DNA of 8,888 bases from Leucobacter sp. (lineage in GTDB: Bacteria; Actinomycetota; Actinomycetes; Actinomycetales; Microbacteriaceae): assembly GCA_031178565.1 (NCBI GenBank), contig JAPSIU010000066.1, positions 1 to 8,888 of the forward strand. The letters are read 5' to 3'. A program made the position numbers and the translations under genes. The notes under the pieces are model-generated. The model was not told where the DNA came from and ran no database searches. It saw only the letters and a program-made list of their open reading frames with translations. The first letter of the stretch is position 1. Each line of letters begins with the position of its first letter. Positions 1 through 6,624 of the stretch are shown here, piece after piece.

Positions 1-145
1 CGGGGAATTCACCCTGACAGGGTACCCGGACCGCGGGGCGGGGCGCCCCGCCCCGGGGGGGCGGGCCCGCCCCGGGGGGGCCCGGGCGCCCCCCCCCGGG
101 CGCGCGCCGGGGGGGGGGGGGTGCCCCCGCCGCCCCCCCCCCCCA
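1..145. other. G/C homopolymer and palindrome block at the left edge
   Basis: From about base 31 almost every base is G or C. Runs include 7 G at 55-61, 7 G at 74-80, 9 C at 89-97, 13 G at 109-121 and 12 C at 133-144. There is a perfect 22-bp palindrome at 34-55, a perfect 16-bp palindrome at 58-73, and a small ACCCT/AGGGT inverted repeat at 11-23. No credible gene is present; the open frame on the - strand encodes only low-complexity Pro/Gly/Arg/Ala. Codon structure like that of the genes further right is absent. I infer a contig-end artefact or an unresolved GC-extreme region. A real G-quadruplex-forming element is possible but less likely. Confidence 0.6.
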
Positions 146-150
146 CGCCG

Positions 151-230
151 GGGCGGACGCGCGGGGACGGCCGGGAGGACGCACGGGATAGCCGGGCGGA
201 CGCACGGGACGGCCGGGCGGACACACGGCC
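151..230. repeat. 21-bp tandem repeat, about 3.8 copies
   Basis: Four head-to-tail units are visible at 151-172, 173-193, 194-214 and 215-230. They have the pattern GGGCGGACGCACGGG followed by ACGGCC. Unit 1 is 22 bp, units 2 and 3 are 21 bp, and unit 4 is shortened to 16 bp. Units differ from one another by a few substitutions or indels. The array lies between the G/C homopolymer block and the promoter of the UvrA-like gene. The true copy number may be larger if the assembly collapsed or broke here. No binding protein or function can be assigned. Confidence 0.65.
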
Positions 231-281
231 GGGGCTGAGAAGCGATCAGGATCGGAGAAGTTCACCGTCGGCGGCTCCCAG

Positions 282-287
282 TAGTCT
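282..287 (+). promoter_or_regulatory. -10 element of a leaderless promoter for the UvrA-like gene
   Basis: The hexamer TAGTCT matches the actinobacterial TANNNT -10 consensus. It is followed by 6 nt and then the ATG at 294, so transcription would begin at or next to the A of the start codon. No Shine-Dalgarno lies at a usable distance. A weak -35-like TTCACC is at 261-266, with a 15-bp spacer. This is a pattern-based prediction. Confidence 0.6.
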
Positions 288-293
288 TTCCCC

Positions 294-2666
294 ATGACCG
301 ACGAACGCACCGCTCCGCACCCCGCCGACACGCACGATCGCATCACGGTGCAGGGGGCGCGGGAGCACAATCTGAAGGACGTCTGGGTGGAACTGCCGAA
401 GCGCAGGCTCACCGTGTTCACCGGGGTCTCGGGGTCGGGGAAGAGCTCGCTCGTCTTCGGCACGATCGCGGCCGAGTCCCAGCGGCTCATCAACGAGACC
501 TACAGCGCCTTCGTCCAGGGGTTCATGCCGAGCCAGAGCCGCCCCGACGTCGACGTGCTCGAGGGACTGACGACCGCGATCGTGGTGGACCAGGAGCGCA
601 TGGGCGCGAACCCCCGCTCGACGGTCGGCACCGCGACCGACGTGAACGCGATGCTGCGGATCGTGTTCTCGCGGCTCGGCGAGCCCCGGATCGGATCGCC
701 GAACGCGTTCTCGTTCAACGTCGCGTCGATCAGCGGCGCCGGGGCGGTCACCCTGGAGAAGGGCGGCAAGCAGGTCAAGGAGCGGCGGAGCTTCGAGATC
801 CTCGGCGGCATGTGTCCGAAGTGCGAGGGCCGCGGCAGCGTGAGCGACTTCGACCTCGACGAGCTCTACGACGCCGAGAAGTCTCTCTCGGGAGGGGCGC
901 TCAAGGTTCCCGGCTACAGCATGGACGGCTGGTGGGGCCGGCTCTTCGCCGACCTCTTCGACATGGGCAAGCCGATCCGCGACTACACCGAGCAGGAGCT
1001 CGACGACCTGCTCTACAAGGAGCCGACCAAGATCAAGGTGGAGGGCGTCAACCTCACCTACGAGGGCCTGATCCCGCGCATTCAGAAGTCGATGCTGTCG
1101 AAGGACCGTGAGGCCATGCAGGCGCACATCCGCGCCTTCGTGGATCGGGCGATCGTGTTCACGGCCTGCCCCGCCTGCGACGGCACCCGCCTCAACGAGA
1201 CCGCCCGCTCCTCGAAGGTGCGGGGCATCAACATCGCCGAGGCCTGCGCGATGCAGATCAGCGATCTCGCCGAGTGGGTGCGCGGGATCGAGGATCCGGG
1301 GATGGCTCCCCTCATCGCGAAGCTTCTCGACACCCTCGACTCGTTCGTGCAGATCGGGCTCGGGTACCTCTCGCTCGACCGGCCGACCGGCACGCTCTCG
1401 GGCGGCGAGTCGCAGCGCACGAAGATGATCCGGCACCTCGGATCGGCCATCACCGACGCCACCTACGTCTTCGACGAGCCGTCGATCGGGCTGCACCCGC
1501 ACGACATCCAGCGGATGAACGGCCTCCTGCTCCGTCTGCGCGACAAGGGCAACACCGTTCTCGTGGTCGAGCACAAGCCGGAGATGATCGCGATCGGCGA
1601 TCACGTGGTCGATCTCGGGCCCGGGGCCGGAGTGAACGGGGGCGAGATCTGCTTCGAGGGCACCGTCGACGGGCTGCGCGCCTCCGGCACGCTCACCGGC
1701 AGGCACCTCGACGACCGTGCGCACCTGAAGGACGCGGTGCGGGAGCCGAGCGGCGCACTCGAGGTGCGCGGGGCGGATCTGCACAACCTGCAGAGCGTCG
1801 ACGTGGACATCCCGCTCGGGGTGCTGTGCGTGATCACGGGCGTGGCGGGCTCGGGGAAGAGCTCGCTGATCCGCGGATACGTGTCGAAACGGGAGGGCGT
1901 CGTCTCGGTCGACCAGGGTGCGATCAAGGGCTCGCGGCGCTCGAACCCCGCGACGTACACGGGCCTGCTGGATCCCGTGCGCACGGCGTTCGCGAAGGCC
2001 AACGGCGTGAAGCCGGCGCTCTTCAGCGCGAACTCGGAGGGCGCGTGCCCCGAGTGCAAGGGCGCCGGCGTGATCTACACCGACCTCGGCATGATGGCGA
2101 CGATGGAGAGCGTGTGCGAGGTGTGCGAGGGCAAGCGCTTCGCCGCCGCGGTGCTCGAGTACACGCTCGGCGGGAGGAACATCGCCGAGGTGCTCGACCT
2201 GAGCATGACGGAGGCCCGCGAGTTCTTCCTCTCCGCCGAATCGAAGGTCCCCAAGGCGGCGAAGATCCTCGAGCGCCTCGTGGACGTCGGCCTCGGCTAC
2301 CTGACGCTCGGCCAGCCGCTCTCGACCCTCTCGGGCGGAGAGCGGCAGCGGCTGAAGCTCGCGATCCACATGATCGAGGATGCCGACGTCTACGTGCTCG
2401 ACGAGCCGACGACCGGCCTGCACCTCGCCGACGTCGAGCAGATGCTCGGGCTCCTCGATCGCCTGGTCGACGCGGGCAAGAGCGTCATCGTGATCGAGCA
2501 CCACCAGGCAGTGATGGCGCACGCCGACTGGATCGTCGACATCGGTCCCGGCGCGGGCCAGCAGGGCGGGCGGATCGTGTTCGAGGGCACGCCCCGCGAC
2601 CTCGTCTCCGCGAAGTCGACCCTCACCGGCGAGCACCTCGCGGAGTACGTCGGAGCGCGGCCCTGA
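294..2666 (+). CDS. Short UvrA-type tandem ABC ATPase (UvrA paralogue, DrrC-like)
   Basis: 790-residue soluble protein with two ABC ATPase halves in the UvrA arrangement. The first Walker A (GVSGSGKSS) is at residues 44-52, the first signature (LSGGESQR) at 368-375 and its Walker B (VFDEPS) at 392-397. The second Walker A (GVAGSGKSS) is at 516-524, signature LSGGERQR at 679-686 and Walker B (VLDEPTTG) at 701-708. UvrA-style zinc cysteines are present: C585/C588 and C608/C611 form a CxxC-x19-CxxC module, and C174/C177 and C292/C295 sit in the first half. Canonical UvrA is about 940-960 residues. The missing length lies between the first Walker A and first signature, where the UvrB-binding region normally is. 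It is therefore probably not the repair UvrA but a paralogue of the kind linked to resistance to DNA-binding drugs (Streptomyces DrrC). The substrate is unknown. The start is set by the promoter at 282. It is convergent with the LOG gene, 19 bp away. Confidence 0.88.
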   Translation: MTDERTAPHPADTHDRITVQGAREHNLKDVWVELPKRRLTVFTGVSGSGKSSLVFGTIAAESQRLINETYSAFVQGFMPSQSRPDVDVLEGLTTAIVVDQERMGANPRSTVGTATDVNAMLRIVFSRLGEPRIGSPNAFSFNVASISGAGAVTLEKGGKQVKERRSFEILGGMCPKCEGRGSVSDFDLDELYDAEKSLSGGALKVPGYSMDGWWGRLFADLFDMGKPIRDYTEQELDDLLYKEPTKIKVEGVNLTYEGLIPRIQKSMLSKDREAMQAHIRAFVDRAIVFTACPACDGTRLNETARSSKVRGINIAEACAMQISDLAEWVRGIEDPGMAPLIAKLLDTLDSFVQIGLGYLSLDRPTGTLSGGESQRTKMIRHLGSAITDATYVFDEPSIGLHPHDIQRMNGLLLRLRDKGNTVLVVEHKPEMIAIGDHVVDLGPGAGVNGGEICFEGTVDGLRASGTLTGRHLDDRAHLKDAVREPSGALEVRGADLHNLQSVDVDIPLGVLCVITGVAGSGKSSLIRGYVSKREGVVSVDQGAIKGSRRSNPATYTGLLDPVRTAFAKANGVKPALFSANSEGACPECKGAGVIYTDLGMMATMESVCEVCEGKRFAAAVLEYTLGGRNIAEVLDLSMTEAREFFLSAESKVPKAAKILERLVDVGLGYLTLGQPLSTLSGGERQRLKLAIHMIEDADVYVLDEPTTGLHLADVEQMLGLLDRLVDAGKSVIVIEHHQAVMAHADWIVDIGPGAGQQGGRIVFEGTPRDLVSAKSTLTGEHLAEYVGARP

Positions 2667-2676
2667 GGTTCTGACC

Positions 2677-2695
2677 GCCCGGTACTTACCCGGGC
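2677..2695. terminator. Hairpin between convergent UvrA-like and LOG genes
   Basis: GCCCGG (2677-2682) and CCGGGC (2690-2695) form a 6-bp all-G/C stem with a 7-nt loop. It starts 10 nt after the UvrA-like stop codon and overlaps the stop codon of the LOG gene. No T-tract follows on either strand. It could act as a bidirectional, intrinsic-like terminator, but short GC stems also arise by chance at this composition. Confidence 0.35.
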
Positions 2696-3756
2696 AGCGC
2701 GGAGACTGGCCGCTGCACCGGATCCGGAGCCGACGGCAGCTCGTTCAACGCCCGGATCAAACGGTGCAGGTCGCCGACCGAGCGCTGCCGCGGGGTCAGC
2801 ACGATCCGGGGCAGTTCGAGGAGATCCCTGTCTGCCCGCTCCGCCTCGAGCGGCTCCGTGCGCTCGATCCGCCCTTCGCGGCACAGCCCCGAGAAGCGCT
2901 CGCCGAGGTCGTCGATCTCGGCGTCGCTCGGCTCGGCCCGCAGTCGCAGCACGAGGCGGTCGTCGACCCAGCGCAGGGAGTCGTAGTTGCGCCAGAAGCC
3001 GGTGACCTCCGCGATCGCGGCCTCGACCGAGTCCGTCACGAGCACACGATCGAGATCATCGACCGAGATGAGGCCCGATCCCGCCAGCTCCTCGGTGACG
3101 AAGCGCGCGAACCCTCTCCAGAACGTACCGCCGGGCCGGTCGAGCAGGACGATGGGTACGGGAACGGCCTTGCCGGTCTGCTGGAGGGTGAGCAGCTCGA
3201 AGGTCTCGTCCATCGTGCCGAAGCCGCCGGGAAGGCAGATGAAGCCGCGCGACTCCTTCACGAGCATGAGCTTGCGTGTGAAGAAGTACTTCATCGACAC
3301 GAGGCGCCCCTCCTCCGTGACGACCGAGTTCGGATGCTCCTCGAACGGCAGCTGGATCGACACCCCGAGCGACCGGTCGCTTCCGGCCCCCGTGACCGCG
3401 GCCTCCATGATCCCCGGTCCCGCCCCGGTGACGACCATCCACCCGCGCTCCGCGAGGTCCTGCGCCACCCCCTCCGCCGCGTTCCAGAGCGGGTCGTGCG
3501 CCTGGATGCGGGCGGACCCGAAGATCGTCGCCTTGGGGATCTCGGAATACGGGGTGAACAGGCGGAACGCCGCCCGCATCTCCTCGAGCGCCGAGGTGGC
3601 GATCTTGAGATCGAGACGCCGGGCGCCGTCCTGTCCGAGCCCGATCCCGCTGGCGAGGATCCGCCGGATCAGGCCCCGCTGGGCGGTGATCCCCGCGTCG
3701 GCGATGAGCTGGTTCAGCGCCTCGGACAGTGCCTCGTCGTTCATCGTCTGCTCCAC
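2686..3756 (-). CDS. LOG-family (lysine decarboxylase-like fold) protein, long form
   Basis: 356 residues with the Rossmann-like LOG core: FGSARI at residues 79-84, GAGPGIMEAA at 111-120, R161-K162, and the signature LPGGFGTMDE at 175-184 (PGGxGTxxE). In this family the Arg and Glu act in hydrolysing the N-glycosidic bond of nucleoside 5'-monophosphates, releasing the base. Plant LOG activates cytokinins this way, and the longer bacterial PpnN cleaves purine and pyrimidine nucleotides. Typical LOG proteins are about 180-220 residues. This one adds about 70 N-terminal residues and about 110 C-terminal residues (from about 245) that I do not recognise as a domain. There are no membrane segments or signal peptide. 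The GTG start is chosen because TAGACT ends 6 nt upstream; an in-frame ATG four codons later is the alternative. The substrate cannot be read from the sequence, and the old 'lysine decarboxylase' label should be avoided. Confidence 0.85.
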   Translation of the reverse strand: MEQTMNDEALSEALNQLIADAGITAQRGLIRRILASGIGLGQDGARRLDLKIATSALEEMRAAFRLFTPYSEIPKATIFGSARIQAHDPLWNAAEGVAQDLAERGWMVVTGAGPGIMEAAVTGAGSDRSLGVSIQLPFEEHPNSVVTEEGRLVSMKYFFTRKLMLVKESRGFICLPGGFGTMDETFELLTLQQTGKAVPVPIVLLDRPGGTFWRGFARFVTEELAGSGLISVDDLDRVLVTDSVEAAIAEVTGFWRNYDSLRWVDDRLVLRLRAEPSDAEIDDLGERFSGLCREGRIERTEPLEAERADRDLLELPRIVLTPRQRSVGDLHRLIRALNELPSAPDPVQRPVSALPG

Positions 3757-3762
3757 GCCTCA

Positions 3763-3768
3763 AGTCTA
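3763..3768 (-). promoter_or_regulatory. -10 element of a leaderless promoter for the LOG gene
   Basis: Read on the - strand, TAGACT (3768 to 3763) is followed by TGAGGC and then GTG at 3756. The 6-nt gap places the transcription start at the first base of the GTG. This supports GTG rather than the ATG at 3744 as the true start. The promoter shares a 96-bp divergent intergenic region with the RNB gene. Confidence 0.6.
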
Positions 3769-3840
3769 GGCGGGACCCGGAGGCGGACGTTCGGCGGGGC
3801 GCCCGGCGAGCCGCTCCGCGATGATCCGCGCGTTCCGGCG

Positions 3841-3846
3841 TAGGCT
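3841..3846 (+). promoter_or_regulatory. -10 element of a leaderless promoter for the RNB ribonuclease gene
   Basis: TAGGCT is followed by GGGCGT and then ATG at 3853, a 6-nt gap. No Shine-Dalgarno and no convincing -35 are visible. The divergent LOG-gene -10 element is 72 bp away, so one regulator or local topology could affect both. I see no clear operator palindrome between them. Confidence 0.6.
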
Positions 3847-3852
3847 GGGCGT

Positions 3853-5310
3853 ATGCCCTCCCGGCGCGCCCACGTCTCCCCGCAGAGTTCGCACGGTCAG
3901 CTCGCGGCCGCCCTCGCGGCGCTGCGCGAGGAGCACGGCGTGCCCGACGGCTTTCCCGAGCCGGTGCTCGCGGAGGCCGCACAGGCGGCGCAGCAGGCTG
4001 CAGCGGGAGTGAAGACGGATCTGCACTCGGTGCCGTTCGCGACGCTCGACCCGGCGGGATCCCGCGATCTCGATCAGGCCTTCCACCTGGAGCGCCGCGG
4101 CGACGGGTTCCGAGTGAGGTACGCGATCGCCGATGTGCCGGCCTTCGTCCGACCGGGTGGCGCGATCGACGCCGAGGCCCGCCGCCGCGGGCAGACGCTC
4201 TACCTGCCGGACGGCTCCGTGCCGCTGCACCCGCCCGTGCTCAGCGAGGGGCGCGCCTCGCTGCTCCCCCGCGAGGATCGGACGGCCTACGTCTGGACGG
4301 TCGACCTCGACGGCTCGGGCGCGGTCGGAAGCGCACGGCTCGAACGCGCTCTGATCCGTTCCCGAGAACAGCTCGACTACCGGGGAGCGCAGCGGCTCGT
4401 GGACGCCCGACGCGCCGAAGGTCCACTCGCCCTGCTGCCCGAGGTGGGCGGGCTGAGGATCGCGCAGGAGCGGGCCCGCGGCGGTGCGAGCCTCAACCTG
4501 CCCGACGAGGAGATCGTCCAGGGCCCCGACGGGTACTCGATCGAGCGGCGGTTCCCGCTGCCCGTCGAGGAGTGGAACGCGCAGCTCTCGCTGCTCGTCG
4601 GCATGATCGCGGGCGAGATGATGCTCGAGGCCCGGGTCGGAATCCTCCGGACGATGCCGCCTCCGACTCCCGACGCGCTCGCGGAGTTCCGCGCGGCGGT
4701 GGCGGCACTGGGGACGCCCTGGCCCGCCGGCCGGCCCTACGGCGAGTACCTGCACGGACTGGATCCGGCGCTGCCGCAGACCCCGGCCGTGCTGCACGCC
4801 GCTGCCTCGCTCTTCCGCGGCGCCGACTACACCGCGTTCGACGGGTCCCTGCCCGAACAGGCGGTGCAGGCCGCCATCGCCGCGCCGTACGCCCACGTGA
4901 CCGCGCCGCTCAGACGACTGGTCGACCGCTGGGGTCTCATCGTCTGCGAAGCGCTCTGCGAGGGGCTTCCGATTCCGGAGTGGGTGCGGGAGAGTCTCGC
5001 CGAGCTCCCCGGCATCATGGAAGCATCGGGGCAGCGCGTCTCGCGGATCACCTCCGCCGCGCTCGACCGGGTGGAGGCGGCGCTGCTGCGCGATCGCATC
5101 GGGGAGACCCTCCCCGCGATCGTCATCGAGGCTCGCGGGGACCGGACCCGGGTGCAGCTCACGGATCCGCCGGTCACAGCCTCGCTCGAGGGGTCGGCAG
5201 CCGCTGCCGGTTCGCCGGTGCGGGTGAGGGTCGTGAGCGCCGAGGTGGCGTCCGGCGCGATCCGCCTCGCCCTCGCGGAGGAGCCGGAGCTCCGCGCGGC
5301 TCGCGTCTAG
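3853..5310 (+). CDS. Compact RNB-domain (RNase II/R family) 3'-5' exoribonuclease
   Basis: 485-residue protein dominated by an RNB catalytic domain, roughly residues 53-415. The metal-binding motif reads TLDPAGSRDLDQAF at 64-77, giving D66, D72 and D74. Position 75 is Gln where E. coli RNase II has the fourth Asp (D210). The second conserved block, TAPLRRLVDRW at 350-360, supplies the Arg pair that contacts RNA near the scissile bond. The family degrades single-stranded RNA processively from the 3' end in the cytoplasm. RNase II is about 640 and RNase R about 810 residues. Here the two N-terminal cold-shock domains are absent, replaced by about 50 mostly helical residues. The last ~60 residues (about 420-475) are beta-rich and may be a reduced OB/S1-like domain. 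The start is supported by the leaderless promoter at 3841. Family membership is clear; activity with Gln75 and the identity of its substrates are inferred. Confidence 0.86.
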   Translation: MPSRRAHVSPQSSHGQLAAALAALREEHGVPDGFPEPVLAEAAQAAQQAAAGVKTDLHSVPFATLDPAGSRDLDQAFHLERRGDGFRVRYAIADVPAFVRPGGAIDAEARRRGQTLYLPDGSVPLHPPVLSEGRASLLPREDRTAYVWTVDLDGSGAVGSARLERALIRSREQLDYRGAQRLVDARRAEGPLALLPEVGGLRIAQERARGGASLNLPDEEIVQGPDGYSIERRFPLPVEEWNAQLSLLVGMIAGEMMLEARVGILRTMPPPTPDALAEFRAAVAALGTPWPAGRPYGEYLHGLDPALPQTPAVLHAAASLFRGADYTAFDGSLPEQAVQAAIAAPYAHVTAPLRRLVDRWGLIVCEALCEGLPIPEWVRESLAELPGIMEASGQRVSRITSAALDRVEAALLRDRIGETLPAIVIEARGDRTRVQLTDPPVTASLEGSAAAAGSPVRVRVVSAEVASGAIRLALAEEPELRAARV

Positions 5311-5318
5311 CTCGCGGC

Positions 5319-5332
5319 ACCGGTCCGCCGGT
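5319..5332 (+). terminator. Hairpin just after the RNB gene
   Basis: ACCGG (5319-5323) pairs with CCGGT (5328-5332) around a TCCG loop, beginning 9 nt after the RNB stop codon. Flanking GCG (5314-5316) and CGC (5333-5335) could extend the stem past a 2-nt bulge. There is no T-tract. A candidate terminator only. Confidence 0.3.
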
Positions 5333-5341
5333 CGCGTCGCC

Positions 5342-5355
5342 GCAGGTGCGCCTGC
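5342..5355. terminator. Second hairpin in the RNB/ispG convergent gap
   Basis: GCAGG (5342-5346) pairs with CCTGC (5351-5355) around a TGCG loop. It lies in the 69-bp gap between the converging RNB and ispG genes, 25 nt beyond the ispG stop on the - strand. No T-tract is present. It could serve either gene. Confidence 0.28.
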
Positions 5356-5379
5356 ACTCCGGGGCTCCGGCGCGAATCC

Positions 5380-6528
5380 CTAGACCGTGACGACCTCGGG
5401 CGCTCCGCTCTCGCCCGCGGGCATCTCGGCCGCGATCCGATTCGCCTCCTGGATGAGGGTCGCCACGATCTCGCTCTCGGGCACAGTCTTGATGACCTCG
5501 CCCTTCACGAAGATCTGGCCCTTGCCATTGCCCGATGCGACGCCGAGGTCGGCCTCGCGCGCCTCGCCCGGGCCGTTCACGACGCAGCCCATGACGGCGA
5601 CGCGCAGCGGAACGCTCATCCCCTCGAGCCCCTTGGTGACCTCCTCGGCCAGCGTGTACACGTCGACCTGCGCGCGCCCGCACGAGGGGCAGGACACGAT
5701 CTCGAGCTTGCGCTCGCGGAGATTCAGCGACTGCAGGATCTGGAGACCGACCTTGACCTCCTCGACGGGCGGAGCCGAGAGGGATACCCGGATCGTGTCT
5801 CCGATGCCCTCGGAAAGCAGGATACCGAAGGCGGTCGCGCTCTTGATCGTGCCCTGGAACGCGGGCCCCGCCTCGGTGACGCCGAGGTGGAGCGGCCAGT
5901 CGCCGCGCTCGGCGAGCCGGCGGTAGGCCTTCACCATCACGATCGGGTCGTTGTGCTTGACCGAGATCTTGAAGTCGTGGAAGTCGTGCTCCTCGAACAG
6001 CGAGGCCTCCCAGACGGCGCTCTCGACGAGCGCCTCGGGAGTGGCCTTGCCGTACTTCTGAAGCAGGCGAGGATCGAGGGATCCGGCGTTCACGCCGATG
6101 CGGATAGAGACGCCCGCAGCCTTCGCCCGACGCGCGATCTCGCCCACCTGGTCGTCGAACTTGCGGATGTTGCCCGGGTTCACGCGGACCGCCGCGCACC
6201 CGGCGTCGATCGCCGAGTAGACGTAGTTCGGCTGGAAGTGGATGTCGGCGATCACCGGGATCTGGCTCTTCTTCGCGATGATCGGCAGCGCCTCGGCGTC
6301 GTCCCGCGACGGGCACGCGACGCGAACGATGTCGCAGCCCGATGCGGTGAGCTCCGCGATCTGCTGCAGGGTCGCGTTGATGTCGGTCGTCGGCGTCGTG
6401 GTCATCGACTGCACCGATACCGGGGCGTTTCCGCCCACCATGACCGAACCGACCCGGATCTCGCGGGACTTGCGTCTCGGCGCGAGGACCTCGGGGACCT
6501 TCGGCATTCCCAAATTGACTGCTGCCAC
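5380..6528 (-). CDS. ispG: 4-hydroxy-3-methylbut-2-en-1-yl diphosphate synthase (IspG/GcpE)
   Basis: 382 residues. IspG converts 2-C-methyl-D-erythritol 2,4-cyclodiphosphate to HMBPP, the penultimate step of the MEP isoprenoid pathway, using a [4Fe-4S] cluster and reduced ferredoxin or flavodoxin. The sequence is colinear with the two-domain bacterial type: a TIM-barrel part with VQSMTTTPTTDI (39-50), CDIVRVACPSRDDAEALP (65-82) and ADIHFQPNYV (94-103), then a cluster-binding part. Cluster ligands are C280 and C283 (CPSCGR), C315 (MGCVVNGPGE) and E322. Length is normal for actinobacteria, with a short unconserved-looking tail after about 368. The GTG start is preferred because TACAAT lies 7 nt upstream; the internal ATG at residue 8 (MPKVPEVL) is the alternative. 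It belongs to the rip1-ispG neighbourhood but is separated from the protease by the M15 gene and has its own promoter. Confidence 0.97.
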   Translation of the reverse strand: MAAVNLGMPKVPEVLAPRRKSREIRVGSVMVGGNAPVSVQSMTTTPTTDINATLQQIAELTASGCDIVRVACPSRDDAEALPIIAKKSQIPVIADIHFQPNYVYSAIDAGCAAVRVNPGNIRKFDDQVGEIARRAKAAGVSIRIGVNAGSLDPRLLQKYGKATPEALVESAVWEASLFEEHDFHDFKISVKHNDPIVMVKAYRRLAERGDWPLHLGVTEAGPAFQGTIKSATAFGILLSEGIGDTIRVSLSAPPVEEVKVGLQILQSLNLRERKLEIVSCPSCGRAQVDVYTLAEEVTKGLEGMSVPLRVAVMGCVVNGPGEAREADLGVASGNGKGQIFVKGEVIKTVPESEIVATLIQEANRIAAEMPAGESGAPEVVTV

Positions 6529-6535
6529 GGGAACG

Positions 6536-6541
6536 ATTGTA
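6536..6541 (-). promoter_or_regulatory. -10 element of a leaderless promoter for ispG
   Basis: On the - strand TACAAT (6541 to 6536) is followed by CGTTCCC and then GTG at 6528, a 7-nt gap. It is the closest of the five to the ideal TATAAT. It implies that ispG is transcribed independently of the upstream peptidase gene and starts translation directly at the GTG. Confidence 0.62.
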
Positions 6542-6550
6542 CCGGCGTCC

Positions 6551-6579
6551 CCTGGGCCTCACCGGGGAGCCCGCCCAGG
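6551..6579 (-). terminator. Hairpin after the M15 peptidase gene, upstream of ispG
   Basis: CCTGGGC (6551-6557) and GCCCAGG (6573-6579) form a 7-bp stem. Inside it CTC (6558-6560) and GAG (6567-6569) can add three pairs with a bulge. It lies 46 nt past the peptidase stop codon and ends 10 bp before the ispG -10 element. There is no T-tract. A terminator for the peptidase transcript is plausible; an operator role at the ispG promoter is the alternative. Confidence 0.38.
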
Positions 6580-6624
6580 CTCTCGGCGAGCGCAGCGGGG
6601 GACGTCGGTCTCCCGTCGCGCGAC

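Noticed and set aside
9..224. A 71-residue frame across the left-edge G/C block and tandem repeat
   Set aside because: Its composition simply reflects homopolymers and the 21-bp repeat (a heptad-like Arg/Ser/Ala pattern). No evidence that it is translated.
246..2636. A 796-residue open frame antisense to the UvrA-like gene
   Set aside because: It is a shadow frame produced by GC-rich codons on the opposite strand. It is rich in His/Arg/Asp/Leu, shows no family motif, and has no promoter, while the + strand frame has full ABC motifs.
294..2666. The UvrA-like gene as the genuine excision-repair uvrA
   Set aside because: It is about 150 residues too short, the missing part falling where UvrB binds, and the neighbourhood shows no uvrB or uvrC. 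A paralogue fits better.
2764..3843. A 359-residue + strand frame opposite the LOG gene
   Set aside because: It is antisense shadow. The LOG frame on the - strand has the PGGxGTxxE signature and its own promoter.
3766..4896. A 376-residue - strand frame opposite the RNB gene
   Set aside because: Low-complexity Arg/Gly/Val sequence that overlaps the divergent promoter region. The RNB motifs are on the + strand.
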